Assembly (NCBI GenBank): GCA_003223025.1
Contig: QHXR01000001.1
Location: 694,248 to 758,247 of the forward strand
Direction of reading: 5' to 3'
From: Acidobacteriota bacterium
GTDB lineage: Bacteria; Acidobacteriota; Blastocatellia; Pyrinomonadales; Pyrinomonadaceae
DNA length: 64,000 nt
This document shows positions 44,946 through 54,426 of the stretch, piece by piece. A program made the position numbers and the translations under genes. The notes beneath the pieces are model-generated. The model did not search any database and was not told the origin of the DNA. It worked only from the letters and a program-made list of their open reading frames with translations. The first letter of the stretch is position 1. Each line of letters starts with the position of its first letter.

Positions 44946-47384
44946 TTAGAGTTTCGAATTTCGCAGTCGCAGGGCGTTCGTGATCACGGACACCGAGCTA
45001 AATGTCATCGCCGCACTCGCGATCATCGGTGACAACAGCAATCCGATAAATGGAAACAGCACGCCCGCGGCGATTGGAACACCGATAACGTTATACGCGA
45101 ATGCGAAGAAGAGATTCTGACGGATATTCTTCATCGTGCCGCGGCTGAGATTCAGTGCTTTAACGATTCCAATCAAGTCGGGTCGAAGAAGTGTGATGTC
45201 CGCCGACTCGATCGCCACGTCGGTTCCACTCGCGAATGCGATCCCGACGTCTGCTTGTGCGAGTGCCGGAGCATCGTTCACTCCATCACCAGCCATCGCG
45301 ACGATCTTCCCTTGCGCCTGAAGCTCTTTAACCTTTGCAGCTTTATCTTCGGGCATGACTTCGGCGAAGACTTGATCGATGCCGAGTTGTTTCGCGACTG
45401 CTTCGGCGGTCGAGCGATTATCGCCGGTCATCATCACGACCTCAATTCCGCGGCGATGGAGTTCATCAATCGCTTGCTTTGCCGAAGGTTTGATCGCATC
45501 GGCGATGCTGATGATGCCAGCGGGCTTTTCGTCGATAGTGACAAAGATCACGGTCTGACCCTTTGATCGAAGCTCGTCGAAGTCAGAACCGCGAGCGGTA
45601 GCGACCGGGGCAGCCGCTGCGGAATTCGAGAACTTTCCTACAGCGACGCTCAATCCGTCGACCGATCCGCTCACGCCTATACCCGTCCGCGACTCAAAAC
45701 CTTCGACCGTCTCAAGGGCGAGTCCTCTTTCGCGTGCTTCATTCACGATGGCGGACGCAAGAGGATGTTCACTGTGCTGCTCGAGCGAGGCGGCTAACGT
45801 TAGGATGTGATTCTCTGCGTCGTTGGTTTCGAATCCTAAACGGGACACCCGGTCGCTACCGCTCTCGGTTCCGACCTGTGCAAGCGCGGCCACCGTTTGC
45901 ACTGTCGGTTTTCCTTCCGTCAGCGTACCCGTCTTATCCACGACGATGACATTAACTTTTTCAAGGAGCTCCAACGCCTCGGCCTTCTTGATAAGCACAC
46001 CGTTCTTCGCGCCATGGCCCGTACCGACCATGATCGACATCGGTGTCGCTAGTCCGAGTGCACACGGACACGCGATGATCAAAACCGAAACGGCCGCGAC
46101 GATCGCATACGCCAGACTTCCAAACATGAGCCACACCACGAATGCGATAAGGGCGACCACGATAACGGCCGGCACAAAGTAAGCCGAAACAACATCGGCC
46201 AGACGCTGTATCGGAGCACGACTGCGCTGAGCTTCTCCAACCATCCGGACGATTTGCGCGAGCAGAGTGTCGCCGCCGACACGCTCCGCTTTCATAACGA
46301 AACTGCGATTGCCGTTTATCGTTCCGCCGATCACTTTGCTTCCGGCAATCTTTTCAACCGGCATCGATTCGCCGGTGACCATCGACTCGTCGATCGATGT
46401 TTCGCCTTCCACGATCTCGCCGTCGGTCGGGATCTTTTCATTCGCCCGGACGCGAAGTTCGTGGCCGACATGAACGTGACTCAGATCAATCGTTTCTTCA
46501 GTTCCGTCATTACGAATGACCGTCGCCGTTTCCGGAGCGAGTCGTAACAGTTCTTTTATCGCGCTCGATGTTTGAGATCGGGCACGAAGCTCGAGAACTT
46601 GCCCGAGGAGGACAAGAGTCGTGATCACGGCCGCGGCTTCAAAATATCCGGGCACGATTCCCGAATGCGCATCGCGCATCGCCGGTGGAAATAACTGCGG
46701 GACGAACAATGCGGCGAGACTTAAAAGATATGCCGCACCTGTTCCGATCGCGATAAGCGTGAACATGTTCGGGCTCGCATTTTTGATCGACGACCATGCG
46801 CGTTGGAAGAATGGCCAACCGCCCCAAAGCACGACCGGCGTCGCCAAAATAAATTGGATCCAAAGCGAGGCATACGACGCGCGGCCATGCGGCCACGACG
46901 GGACAAGCGAATTGAAATCGACGAACATCTCCGACATCGCGAGGATGAACACGGGAAGCGTGAGCGGAACCGCGATCCAAAATCTTCGCTGCATGTCGAT
47001 GTATTCCGGATCCGCGGAGTCGTCGAGAGTTATCTCTTTCGGCTCGAGCGCCATCCCGCAGGTCGGACAACTCCCGGGTCCGATCTGGACGATCTCGGGA
47101 TGCATCGGACAGGTGTATTCGATTTGGGAACTGGGATGTGGGATTTGGGATTGCGAAGCTCCGTGCGTCTCGACTCCTGCGGACATATCGTGTCCCGCGG
47201 CCGACAAGAACGATCTCGGATCATCTTCGAATCTTTCCTTACATCGAACCGCACAAAAGTAATACTTCGTTCCGTTGTATTCGTACTCGGCCGCCGCGGT
47301 TGCGGGATCGACTTTCATTCCGCACACGGGATCTACATGGAGGGAAGTCGACTGAGCAACAGGTAATGATATTGATCGTTTCAT
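44946..47384 (-). CDS. P1B-type copper-translocating ATPase
   Basis: 812 aa. The cytoplasmic N-terminus has a YHS domain (about 16-60, [11 protein letters not shown] ... [11 protein letters not shown]) and a second Cys/His metal-binding domain (about 92-115, YTCPMHPEI ... CPTCGMAL). The ATPase follows: TGES, the transmembrane CPC motif in [12 protein letters not shown], phosphorylated Asp in DKTGTLTEG, and [10 protein letters not shown]. The CPC motif indicates Cu(I) or Ag(I) export. The linker at about 78-92 ([12 protein letters not shown]) is coded by a heptad tract. ATG 47384 has GAGGAGG upstream; the extra 45 codons of the open frame overlap the next gene. Last gene of a three-gene minus-strand operon. 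Confidence 0.92.
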   Translation of the reverse strand: MKRSISLPVAQSTSLHVDPVCGMKVDPATAAAEYEYNGTKYYFCAVRCKERFEDDPRSFLSAAGHDMSAGVETHGASQSQIPHPSSQIEYTCPMHPEIVQIGPGSCPTCGMALEPKEITLDDSADPEYIDMQRRFWIAVPLTLPVFILAMSEMFVDFNSLVPSWPHGRASYASLWIQFILATPVVLWGGWPFFQRAWSSIKNASPNMFTLIAIGTGAAYLLSLAALFVPQLFPPAMRDAHSGIVPGYFEAAAVITTLVLLGQVLELRARSQTSSAIKELLRLAPETATVIRNDGTEETIDLSHVHVGHELRVRANEKIPTDGEIVEGETSIDESMVTGESMPVEKIAGSKVIGGTINGNRSFVMKAERVGGDTLLAQIVRMVGEAQRSRAPIQRLADVVSAYFVPAVIVVALIAFVVWLMFGSLAYAIVAAVSVLIIACPCALGLATPMSIMVGTGHGAKNGVLIKKAEALELLEKVNVIVVDKTGTLTEGKPTVQTVAALAQVGTESGSDRVSRLGFETNDAENHILTLAASLEQHSEHPLASAIVNEARERGLALETVEGFESRTGIGVSGSVDGLSVAVGKFSNSAAAAPVATARGSDFDELRSKGQTVIFVTIDEKPAGIISIADAIKPSAKQAIDELHRRGIEVVMMTGDNRSTAEAVAKQLGIDQVFAEVMPEDKAAKVKELQAQGKIVAMAGDGVNDAPALAQADVGIAFASGTDVAIESADITLLRPDLIGIVKALNLSRGTMKNIRQNLFFAFAYNVIGVPIAAGVLFPFIGLLLSPMIASAAMTFSSVSVITNALRLRNSKL
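47121..47155. repeat. Heptad tract inside the copper ATPase gene
   Basis: GATTTGG, GAACTGG, GATGTGG, GATTTGG and GATTGCG at 7-nt steps, coding the linker between the YHS domain and the second metal-binding domain. Confidence 0.75.
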
Positions 47385-47394
47385 ATCGTCCTCC

Positions 47395-49338
47395 TCAATT
47401 AGCTCTCGACGGCCGGAGTCGAAGATAGATCTGCCATCCGCCGTGGCTTGTGCCGCCGTAGAAATTCGAAATGCTTGACGGATTCGTATTGAACGTCGCC
47501 ATTCCGCCGAGGCCGACATCGATGCCTTTGCCTTTCACGATCTCGCGAAGGTAACCGAGCGAATATGCGCCGACCCAGAGATTTCCTTCGGGGTGCGGAG
47601 CATCGAGCACGAGCTCGTGAGCATTCTTCTGGACACTTTCCATTCTTCCGAAAACAGAATTTTTGTCGAATTCATAATTGCTTTCAAATAGAAATGAATT
47701 GCCGCTTCCTTGATCACTGCTGTTCCTGCCCCAGACAAATGCGTTCGACCAATTTCGTTCCGGACTAAAAACTTTATTAAAGATAGCCGACGCCGTCGTT
47801 CGGCGGATGACTTTCAGATCGGGCTCGGCTCGCTCCGGGTATTTCAAATATCCGTGCGAAATCTGGAACGACCATTCCTTTGTCGGATTAATAGAGAATC
47901 GTCCGCTGAACGAGTTCAGCTTCGGCGAATCGAATGCCCAACGATTTTCATCAGGCTCCGTGCCGTTGAATGCGCTCGCCTCGAACTTGAACTTGTCATG
48001 AGTAAAGCCGGCAGTCACCACTCCGTATGTGATGTGCGTAGCATCCTGCCAGTGATGGCCGATGGGCGCGTCGGGATTGTTCATTCCTGAAGGCCGATGC
48101 AAGTACATCGGCGGTCCGAGTGCAGGTTCACCCGGCAAGCCCGCATAAACAAAAAACGAATTCTTGTCGTCGATCTTATACGAGTATGTGGCGGCAAGTT
48201 CGCTCACGAAATCATGAGGATGTTGGCGATCATGGATCGGTTCGCCGCGATAGAGCTCGCCGGACTGGTAAAGAAGCGGATATCCATAACCGCGTTCGAT
48301 CAACGGATCGAGACTCAGCATCGCCCGCAGACCGATCTGCGATCTCTCGCCGATCGGCTTCGAATACATCGCCATGAACATCGACGGAGCATCGACGCGA
48401 TTTCGGGTGCCTTTGCCGGATGCTGAGACTTCACGACTCGAACCGATCGATGTGTAGCGTAGGAACATAGTGCCGTGCATCATAAGCATCGAGCCGTCCT
48501 CGAACATCTTCATGTAGGCATACAGCGCCGACGAATCGGGTAGCCATGACGTACCCGAACCTTCACGCGACATCGGATCGCCTAGGTTGATCGACGATCG
48601 CATCGACGCATGCTTGGAATGTTCAGCGGGTCCGCCGTGTTGATTATCGGCAGCCGGAGCTTGCTCGTGGTCGTGCGTCCTGGGCGAAGGAGAGGCTGCA
48701 GCAGCCGCTCCATGATCGCGCACTTCCTGATCCTCCGCCGCAGAATGCACGTGTTCCGTTTTTTCAGCCATCTTTATGCCGGCCGCTCCGGGCGCTACAC
48801 CTACTAAAATATTCCCCCACATTCCGCCCTTCGCATGACCGCGGACGGAACAGAAGTATTTGTAGGATCCGGTCTCCACCGCTTCTAGAACGATCTCTTC
48901 AGCGTTAAAGAACCCTGCTTCGGGAGCTCCGTCGAGCTTGTTGCTGCCGGAAGCCTCGGTGATATCCGGAGCGATCCCGAACTCGCCGGCTACGTGGCCA
49001 AAGCGGATGTCGTGACGCATGTCGGCGTCGACGTTTATTAAGAGAAGCTTTAGAAGGGCCCCGGGCTTAATGACGATATTAGGATTCCGGATTCCCTGAA
49101 TGCGGTATGAAAGCATGTCGTCTTCCGGACCGGTCGTGACGACGAGACGGATCTCGCGACCGTCATATGAAATACTCGCGCCGTCGATCTTTCCGGCCGG
49201 TTGTCCTTTTAACAGAGTCGCTAATTTAGATTGAGCGACCATCTTTTTTTCTGACGAGACAAGCCTGAACGCGGTGTGAGCGTAAGAACTCGCTGACAAG
49301 ATGAGAGCGCAGGCTAATACAGTTATTAAGTTTTTCAT
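47395..49338 (-). CDS. Cupredoxin-like domain fused to an outer-membrane beta-barrel
   Basis: 647 aa. A signal peptide (about 1-20) is followed by a cupredoxin-like domain (about 60-180) whose C-terminal loop [15 protein letters not shown] supplies Cys, His and Met, with an upstream His in MRHDIRFGH: a mononuclear copper site. A His-rich linker (about 190-245, [23 protein letters not shown]) leads to a long beta-strand-rich region (about 255-647) of outer-membrane type, ending with a polar C-terminus. It lies ten nt before the copper ATPase gene and has a GGGGAGG SD. It probably binds or sequesters copper at the cell surface. The fusion is not one I can name. Confidence 0.75.
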   Translation of the reverse strand: MKNLITVLACALILSASSYAHTAFRLVSSEKKMVAQSKLATLLKGQPAGKIDGASISYDGREIRLVVTTGPEDDMLSYRIQGIRNPNIVIKPGALLKLLLINVDADMRHDIRFGHVAGEFGIAPDITEASGSNKLDGAPEAGFFNAEEIVLEAVETGSYKYFCSVRGHAKGGMWGNILVGVAPGAAGIKMAEKTEHVHSAAEDQEVRDHGAAAAASPSPRTHDHEQAPAADNQHGGPAEHSKHASMRSSINLGDPMSREGSGTSWLPDSSALYAYMKMFEDGSMLMMHGTMFLRYTSIGSSREVSASGKGTRNRVDAPSMFMAMYSKPIGERSQIGLRAMLSLDPLIERGYGYPLLYQSGELYRGEPIHDRQHPHDFVSELAATYSYKIDDKNSFFVYAGLPGEPALGPPMYLHRPSGMNNPDAPIGHHWQDATHITYGVVTAGFTHDKFKFEASAFNGTEPDENRWAFDSPKLNSFSGRFSINPTKEWSFQISHGYLKYPERAEPDLKVIRRTTASAIFNKVFSPERNWSNAFVWGRNSSDQGSGNSFLFESNYEFDKNSVFGRMESVQKNAHELVLDAPHPEGNLWVGAYSLGYLREIVKGKGIDVGLGGMATFNTNPSSISNFYGGTSHGGWQIYLRLRPSRAN

Positions 49339-49426
49339 GAACCTCCCCGTGCTAGAGCAACGTGAATTCTACGCGTGCCTCTTAGCAAAAGCGGCTCCGC
49401 GGAATACACGAATTAATTACGAGTTG

Positions 49427-49867
49427 TTAAGCGAATTTTGGGCGCGGGGGTGCGCGGCCCGACGTGGAGTTTCGTAAGTATGATGAAGCAAAGGATACCG
49501 TCCCGAAATCAGGGACGGAAATTATGACGAGTGTCGCGGTCGAACTGGGACCATTCAGGGGAGCTCGCTCTGGAGCTGACTTATCGTTTAGCTGCTTCTT
49601 GTCCTGCTTCAGCACCAAACGCGGCGACGCCGTATTGCACGAACAGCCCGGGTCCGAAATTGCACGTCCTCGATTGATTGAGAGATCTCCGGACTGATGA
49701 TGCTGGGAAGTTGACTCGGAATGCGAATGACAAGAACTTTCTTTTGCCGCCTTCTCACCCGAGTGATGCGAACAGGCACACGCACACGCCGCTACCGACG
49801 ACACCAGCATCGACATGATCGATAGGAATCCGACGGTCTGTTTCAATTTTGCGAATATGCCTGCCAT
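49427..49867 (-). CDS. Cys/His-rich small exported protein of the copper operon
   Basis: 146 aa from ATG 49867 (MAGIFAKLKQTVGFLSIMSM). A signal-like helix ends in VSSVAACACACSHHSGE, where VAAC-like and ACAC context suggests a lipoprotein Cys. Then comes a Cys/His/Ser stretch (SSCHSHSESTSQHH) and a C-terminal part without known fold. The metal ligands and the position 88 nt ahead of the cupredoxin gene suggest a copper-binding or copper-sensing periplasmic protein. The open frame continues 49 codons upstream, without a sensible start. No family is recognised. Confidence 0.65.
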   Translation of the reverse strand: MAGIFAKLKQTVGFLSIMSMLVSSVAACACACSHHSGEKAAKESSCHSHSESTSQHHQSGDLSINRGRAISDPGCSCNTASPRLVLKQDKKQLNDKSAPERAPLNGPSSTATLVIISVPDFGTVSFASSYLRNSTSGRAPPRPKFA

Positions 49868-50169
49868 CTCTTTTGCCACTATATCACGCGAAGTAGGAGC
49901 CAAAAAAAGCTCAGGATCCCGAACGCCCCGGTTCACCACCAGGCTAAACTCCAAGAAACACTCGACAAATCGGAAAAATCGACAAACAGGCGGCGCCATA
50001 TTTTGACAGGTCACAAGCCTTCATTTGTCTGCTAGCCTGACCGCGATTGGTCATACGACCATTCTACAACCTGATTGACGCATGGTGCCTTTTCGGAAAG
50101 CTCAGGCCATTAGCTATCTACTTTAATGGAGTCAGTTTCACCCGCTGATTCCACAACATAGAGTCCTTA
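49868..50169. other. Divergent intergenic region, no gene seen
   Basis: About 300 nt between the copper operon and the riboswitch. It must hold the promoter of the copper operon. A short dyad TGGTC-ATAC-GACCA (50048-50061) is the only candidate operator seen; no CueR- or CsoR-type site is recognised with confidence. Confidence 0.4.
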
Positions 50170-50246
50170 TCCGAAATGGCAACCGCGTCGAAAGGCGTGG
50201 GCGCAAAGCTGAGAGTCCCGATTTTGTCGGGATCGTCCGGCTGCCG
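50170..50246 (+). promoter_or_regulatory. GEMM-type (cyclic dinucleotide) riboswitch candidate
   Basis: The leader of the CAP gene contains GGCAACCGCGTC-GAAA-GGCGTGG followed by GCGCAAAGC. This is the GEMM-I core: a GCAA-CC entry, a P2 helix closed by a GAAA tetraloop, and the near-invariant CGCAAAGC joint. A second hairpin GTCCCGA/TCGGGAT and a closing CCGGCTGCC follow, as expected for P3 and the 3' side. The SD GAGG and the ATG lie directly after it, so control of translation is likely. GEMM-I binds cyclic di-GMP, and a subclass binds cGAMP; the ligand here is not decided. Confidence 0.65.
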
Positions 50247-50258
50247 AAGTGAGGTCCG

Positions 50259-50840
50259 ATGAAAGCATCTTTATCCCTTTTTTTATTAAGCCTTACCTTT
50301 TTCTGCAGTGACATCGCTGCACAAAATCAAGCAACCATACATTTCGATCTTCGACCCGGAGCCAAAGTGCCTGTCACGATGACCGGGGCGACACGGGCTC
50401 GTCTTGCCGGAAATTCGAACAACTCGAATACTGCGTCGGCGGCGACACTCGAGCAGCAGATCTTCGCGATGATCAATGCTGAAAGAGCAAAGAACGGTCT
50501 CGTCGATCTTGAGTGGAGCGAGAGCGTCGCGACAGTGGCACGAATGCACTCCGCGGACATGGCTCACGAGAAATTCTTTGGTCATCGCGGATCGGACGGG
50601 TCGATGGTCGATGACCGGGCAGATCGAGCCGGACTCGGAACATGGCGCACGATCGGCGAGAACATCGCTTACATGCGCGGCTTTGAGGATCCTGCGGCGC
50701 TTGCGGTCGAGAAGTGGCTAGAATCACCGGCTCATCGCAAGAACTTGCTGGGTCCGAATTGGAAGGAGTCTGCCGTCGGAGTCTCTGTAACGGCCGACGG
50801 AACTTATTACATGACCGAGGTTTTCTTGCTGAGAAAGTAG
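50259..50840 (+). CDS. Secreted CAP-domain (SCP/PR1, YkwD-like) protein
   Basis: 193 aa. A signal peptide (about 1-21, cut near DIAAQ) and a short linker are followed by a CAP domain (about 65-193). It has the YkwD-like pattern INAERAKNGLVDLEWSE, HSADMAHEKFFGHRG, GENIAY and WLESPAHRKNLL. The His and Glu of the CAP cavity are present. The function of bacterial CAP proteins is largely unknown; they act in the envelope. Its leader carries a GEMM-type riboswitch, which would tie it to cyclic dinucleotide levels. A terminator follows. Confidence 0.85.
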   Translation: MKASLSLFLLSLTFFCSDIAAQNQATIHFDLRPGAKVPVTMTGATRARLAGNSNNSNTASAATLEQQIFAMINAERAKNGLVDLEWSESVATVARMHSADMAHEKFFGHRGSDGSMVDDRADRAGLGTWRTIGENIAYMRGFEDPAALAVEKWLESPAHRKNLLGPNWKESAVGVSVTADGTYYMTEVFLLRK

Positions 50841-50864
50841 CGGACATCGCATGAGCATCAACCG

Positions 50865-50888
50865 AAGCGGGCTCCGGGTCCGCTTTTT
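50865..50888 (+). terminator. Rho-independent terminator
   Basis: AAGCGG (50865-50870) and CCGCTT (50880-50885) form a short GC-rich stem followed by a T run, 24 nt after the CAP gene. Confidence 0.7.
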
Positions 50889-50913
50889 GTATGCCCGGTG
50901 ACGCGTTTTTTCG

Positions 50914-50942
50914 TTTACATACAGTATCTTGGCTTCTATTCT
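50914..50942 (+). promoter_or_regulatory. ispE promoter, leaderless layout
   Basis: TTTACA (50914-50919) and TATTCT (50937-50942) are 17 nt apart. Transcription would begin about 50949-50950, on the ATG that opens MADELNLP, so the mRNA would be leaderless. Confidence 0.5.
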
Positions 50943-50949
50943 TATGGGA

Positions 50950-51852
50950 ATGGCCGACGAACTTAATCTCCCATCTTTTGCAAAGATCAATCTGCATCTG
51001 CAGGTCGTCGGACGGCGGCCCGACGGCTTTCATGATCTCTGCACTGTTTTTCAAACCGTCTCGCTTCACGACAATCTCAAGATCGCGGGATCGGAATCCG
51101 AAAATGTCGTAATGACATGCGGTGACAACCGGATCCCAGTCGGGGAAAAGAATCTCGTCGTGCGTGCGGCGATGATGCTTCGGGAGGAATGCAAGATCCG
51201 GTGCGGTGCGAGGATCCATCTCGAAAAAGTCATCCCGGCTCCGGGCGGACTCGGCGGCGGATCATCTAACGCGGCGGTTGCGCTTCTCGGCCTGAACAAG
51301 ATCTGGAACGTGCATTTGAGCTCGGAGGATCTTCATCCGTTGGCGTCGAGACTCGGATCGGATGTTCCGTTCTTTTTATATGGAGGAACTGCTCTCGGAA
51401 TGGGTCGTGGAGAGGTCGTCGAGCCGATCTCGGATTTTGCGGCGGAACATATGCTTGTCGTCACTCCGGATGTTGCGGTGGCGACGCGAGATGCATTCAA
51501 ACGCCTGAATACCGCCGTCTTGACAAACCAGGAGTCGAAACGTAAACTCCAAATTTGTCGTTTTGACCTGGAATCCGCGGATTTCAACTATACGGCCTTC
51601 AAGAACGACTTTGAAACGACAGTATTTGCGGCATACCCCGAGGTCGATCGCGTGAAGAATACGCTTCTCGACCTGGGTGCCAGACAAGCTTTGTTAAGCG
51701 GAAGCGGTGGTAGCGTTTTCGCGGTATTTGAAAAAGAAGAGACACGGCAAGCAGCACTGAAAGCCCTTGACAATGAGGTCAACTGGCGAAAGTTTGCCGT
51801 AGCGACAATTTCGCGGGATGAATACCGCGAGGCACTTGAAGAAGTGTTTTAG
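50950..51852 (+). CDS. ispE: 4-diphosphocytidyl-2-C-methyl-D-erythritol kinase
   Basis: 300-aa GHMP kinase of the non-mevalonate isoprenoid pathway; phosphorylates CDP-ME at position 2. N-terminal FAKINLHLQVVGRRPDGFHDL is characteristic, the ATP loop is PGGLGGGSSNAAVALL (near 97-112), and GSGGSVFAVF is near the C-terminus. The first ATG options are 50944 and 50950. The second is chosen because it coincides with the predicted transcription start. It lies upstream of tRNA-Gln and prs on the same strand. Confidence 0.93.
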   Translation: MADELNLPSFAKINLHLQVVGRRPDGFHDLCTVFQTVSLHDNLKIAGSESENVVMTCGDNRIPVGEKNLVVRAAMMLREECKIRCGARIHLEKVIPAPGGLGGGSSNAAVALLGLNKIWNVHLSSEDLHPLASRLGSDVPFFLYGGTALGMGRGEVVEPISDFAAEHMLVVTPDVAVATRDAFKRLNTAVLTNQESKRKLQICRFDLESADFNYTAFKNDFETTVFAAYPEVDRVKNTLLDLGARQALLSGSGGSVFAVFEKEETRQAALKALDNEVNWRKFAVATISRDEYREALEEVF

Positions 51853-51882
51853 GTCGCTTCCGATCAGTTTCTGAAATAAGTT

Positions 51883-51957
51883 TGGGGCGTAGCCAAGTGG
51901 TAAGGCACCGGTTTTTGGATCCGGCATTCGTAGGTTCGATTCCTCCCGCCCCAGCCA
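51883..51957 (+). tRNA. tRNA-Gln (anticodon TTG)
   Basis: Cloverleaf with acceptor TGGGGCG/CGCCCCA, discriminator G and encoded CCA (51955-51957). D-arm is GCCAAGTGGTAAGGC, anticodon loop TTTTGGA (51913-51919) with TTG at 51915-51917, and T-arm contains GGTTCGATTCC. The innermost anticodon-stem pair is T-T. The sequence closely resembles other bacterial tRNA-Gln(UUG) genes. Confidence 0.95.
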
Positions 51958-51973
51958 TTTCACAAATCGGAAT

Positions 51974-52004
51974 GCGGCTTTGTTTAAAACGAAGCCGCTT
52001 TTTT
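51974..52004 (+). terminator. Terminator after tRNA-Gln
   Basis: GCGGCTT (51974-51980) and AAGCCGC (51992-51998) with a following run of T. Confidence 0.8.
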
Positions 52005-52010
52005 ATTTTT

Positions 52011-52068
52011 GAGTCGTCAGTCGTCAGTTCAGAACTGATCACTGATAACCGACTACTGACGACCGACA
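52011..52068. repeat. Heptad inverted repeat before prs
   Basis: AGTCGTC repeated at 7-nt steps left, GACTACTGACGACCGAC right, with GTTCAGAACTGATCACTGAT between. It ends three nt before the prs ATG, so it forms its leader and there is no SD. Confidence 0.8.
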
Positions 52069-52071
52069 CCA

Positions 52072-53028
52072 ATGAGCGTAACCGGCAACGTTAAAATTTT
52101 CTCAGGCAATGCGCACCCGGCGTTGGCGAAAGAGATCTGCTCGCATCTGAAATGTGATCTTGGAAAGTCGAGCACCGAACGGTTTTCCGACGGCGAATTC
52201 AATTTCCAGATCGGCGAGAACATTCGCGGTTCGGACGTGTTTATTGTGCAGCCGACCTGTCCGCCGACCGATCAGAATTTGATGGAGCTGCTGATAATGA
52301 TGGACACATTTGTCCGCGCATCCGCAGAACGCGTGACGGCCGTCATTCCTTATTTTGGTTACGCACGCTCGGACAAGAAAGATCGTCCGCGTGTTCCGAT
52401 CGCCGCAAAGCTCGTATCGAATCTGATCGTGAGAGCAGGTGCAGAGCGAATTTTGACGATCGATCTGCATGCGTCTCAGATCCAGGGATTCTTCGACGTG
52501 CCGGTAGATCACTTGTACGCTGCTCCGATCGTTGTTGAATATTTCAACAATAATCCGATCGACAATCTCATCGTCGTTGCTCCGGATACCGGTGGAGCGG
52601 AACGTGCGAGAGCATATGCAAAGCGGCTCAACGCCGGACTCGCACTTTGCGACAAGCGTCGCGAGCGAGCGAATGAAGCCGATGTTATGAATATCGTCGG
52701 TGACGTCAGCGGAAAGAATTGTTTGATTGTCGATGACATGTGCGATACGGGTGGGACGATCTGTAAGGTCGCCAAAGCGTTGCACGAGGCCGGAGCGAAC
52801 GAGATCTTTGCATGTTTCTCGCACGCGGTACTTTCGGGTAAAGCGAGCGACAACATCATCAGTTCGCATTTGAAAAAAGTAATTGTTACAAACACGATCC
52901 CGCTCGGTCCGAACGCTCGGGCATTGGAAGATAGCGGGAAGATCGAAGTTTTGAGTGTCGCGAAGCTTCTAGCTTCGGCGATCAAGTCGATTCATGACGA
53001 GACGAGTGTTTCGTCCCTTTTCATATAA
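52072..53028 (+). CDS. prs: Ribose-phosphate pyrophosphokinase
   Basis: 318 aa; makes PRPP from ribose 5-phosphate and ATP, feeding nucleotide, His and Trp synthesis. Motifs: KIFSGNAHPALA at the N-terminus, YFGYARSDKKDRPRVPI (the Mg/ATP flexible loop), and the PRPP loop CLIVDDMCDTGGTICK. The length is typical of class I enzymes. ATG 52072 follows a heptad inverted repeat, with no SD. Confidence 0.96.
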   Translation: MSVTGNVKIFSGNAHPALAKEICSHLKCDLGKSSTERFSDGEFNFQIGENIRGSDVFIVQPTCPPTDQNLMELLIMMDTFVRASAERVTAVIPYFGYARSDKKDRPRVPIAAKLVSNLIVRAGAERILTIDLHASQIQGFFDVPVDHLYAAPIVVEYFNNNPIDNLIVVAPDTGGAERARAYAKRLNAGLALCDKRRERANEADVMNIVGDVSGKNCLIVDDMCDTGGTICKVAKALHEAGANEIFACFSHAVLSGKASDNIISSHLKKVIVTNTIPLGPNARALEDSGKIEVLSVAKLLASAIKSIHDETSVSSLFI

Positions 53029-53100
53029 GTTTCTAGTTTCTGGTTTCTAGTTGAAGAAGGAACCACGAACCAGAAACTAGAAACAAGGATCTAGAAACTT
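53029..53100. repeat. Heptad inverted repeat before L25
   Basis: TTTCTAG, TTTCTGG and TTTCTAG step by 7 on the left; CCAGAAACTAGAAAC and CTAGAAAC follow on the right, with GGAACCACGAACC between. It fills the prs-L25 gap up to 14 nt before the L25 ATG. Confidence 0.85.
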
Positions 53101-53114
53101 AGAGAGAAAGAGTT

Positions 53115-53780
53115 ATGGCAGACAAAATCGTAGTAAAAGCTGAAAAGCGTGAGACCGGCGGCAAGAATGTGAACCGTCGTTTGCGTGCCGCAGGAAAAAT
53201 TCCCGTGGTTGTTTACGGCGGCGGAAGCACTCCGGTGTCGGCGGTCGCCGAACTGAAGGACCTGGCGGCGATCATCCGGACGGATACCGGTGTGAACACT
53301 GTGTTCTCGCTCGATATCCCCGGAGAGGGCGTGAACGATGTCATTTTTCAGGCTCGACAGATCGATCCGGTCCGGGGACGCCTGATACATGCGGATCTTC
53401 GTCGCTTCGCACGGGGTGAGAAGATCGAGATGACGGTTCCGATCCATCTGATCGGTGAGCCGGAAGCCCTGAAGCAGGAAGGCGCGGTGATGACGCAGGC
53501 GATGCGTGAGATCAAAGTTCTTTGCGAGCCAGCGAACACGCCGGACTCGATCGACGTCGATGTCACCGGCTTGACGTCGGATCACGCTATTCACGTTTCG
53601 GACCTTAAGGTCGGAGCTGGAATCGAGATCCACGATGCACCGGAAACGGTTGTCGCTTCGATCGTCATTGTGCAGGAAGCCGAGCTCGAGCCGCAGGTTG
53701 CGGAAGGTGCTGAGCCGGCTGTCGTTGGTGAGGAAACACCCGCTGAGGGTGGTGAAGGCGAAGACGGCGACGCTAAGTAG
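53115..53780 (+). CDS. rplY: 50S ribosomal protein L25/general stress protein Ctc
   Basis: 221 aa, the long TL5/Ctc type that binds 5S rRNA. The N-terminal L25 domain (about 5-95, KRETGGKNVNRRLRAAGKIP) is followed by a Ctc beta domain (about 100-185) and a Glu/Gly-rich acidic tail (about 190-221). It lies eight nt before pth, as in many genomes, so both are co-transcribed. Confidence 0.93.
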   Translation: MADKIVVKAEKRETGGKNVNRRLRAAGKIPVVVYGGGSTPVSAVAELKDLAAIIRTDTGVNTVFSLDIPGEGVNDVIFQARQIDPVRGRLIHADLRRFARGEKIEMTVPIHLIGEPEALKQEGAVMTQAMREIKVLCEPANTPDSIDVDVTGLTSDHAIHVSDLKVGAGIEIHDAPETVVASIVIVQEAELEPQVAEGAEPAVVGEETPAEGGEGEDGDAK

Positions 53781-53788
53781 GATCGGCA

Positions 53789-54355
53789 TTGGACTCGAAC
53801 TGGCTGATCGTCGGTCTTGGAAATCCGGGAGCCGCGTACGAAAGGACGCGGCATAACCTGGGATTCATGCTCGTCGATCTGCTGGCGAAAGATTTCCAAA
53901 CGCAGATCAAGCGCGACGAGTGTCGCAGTTTGATCGGACGTGCCGAGATTGAAAATAGAAAGACCGAGCTCGCGAAGCCGCAGACGTTCATGAACTTGAG
54001 CGGCGAATCGGTAAGCTGCCTTCTCAAAAAGGAGGATCGGAATATCGAGCGGCTGATCGTGATCTCAGACGATCTCGCTCTACCGTTCGGAAAGATCAGG
54101 ATTCGCGCTTCGGGTTCGCACGGCGGACAGAACGGGCTGAGATCGATCATCGATTGTCTCGGGACGAATGAGTTCATAAGGTTGCGGATCGGCATCATGC
54201 CGGAGCATCCGGTGAGCAACGCGAGTAATTTTGTGCTGGAGAACTTCTCTAAGAGCGAAAGCACCGAAGTTGAAAAGATATTGGAGACGAGCGCTGACGC
54301 GATTAGGACCGTCATTAGAGATGGTATCGAACGAGCGATGGCGGAGTTTAACTGA
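53789..54355 (+). CDS. pth: Peptidyl-tRNA hydrolase
   Basis: 188 aa; releases tRNA from prematurely dropped peptidyl-tRNA. N-terminal LIVGLGNPGAAYERTRHNLGF contains the catalytic His, and the other active residues are in KPQTFMNLSGESV and SDDLALPFGKIRIRASGSHGGQNGLRSI. The start is TTG, eight nt after the L25 stop, with no strong SD, consistent with coupling to L25. Confidence 0.95.
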   Translation: MDSNWLIVGLGNPGAAYERTRHNLGFMLVDLLAKDFQTQIKRDECRSLIGRAEIENRKTELAKPQTFMNLSGESVSCLLKKEDRNIERLIVISDDLALPFGKIRIRASGSHGGQNGLRSIIDCLGTNEFIRLRIGIMPEHPVSNASNFVLENFSKSESTEVEKILETSADAIRTVIRDGIERAMAEFN

Positions 54356-54413
54356 ATTTTCGATTTGCGAACTGAACGATTGATCGCAAATCGCAAATCG
54401 CAAATCGAAAATA
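54356..54413. repeat. Heptad inverted repeat before S6
   Basis: TTTTCGATTTGCG left; ATCGCAA three times and ATCGAAAAT right, all at 7-nt steps. It fills the gap between the pth stop and the S6 SD. Confidence 0.85.
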
Positions 54414-54426
54414 GCGAGGACGAAAG

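Noticed and set aside
47385-47519. 45 extra N-terminal codons of the copper ATPase
   Set aside because: They overlap the end of the upstream gene, while ATG 47384 has a strong SD and starts directly before the YHS domain.
50048-50061. TGGTC-ATAC-GACCA as a copper operator
   Set aside because: Arms are only five bases and do not match CueR or CsoR consensus; kept only as a remark.
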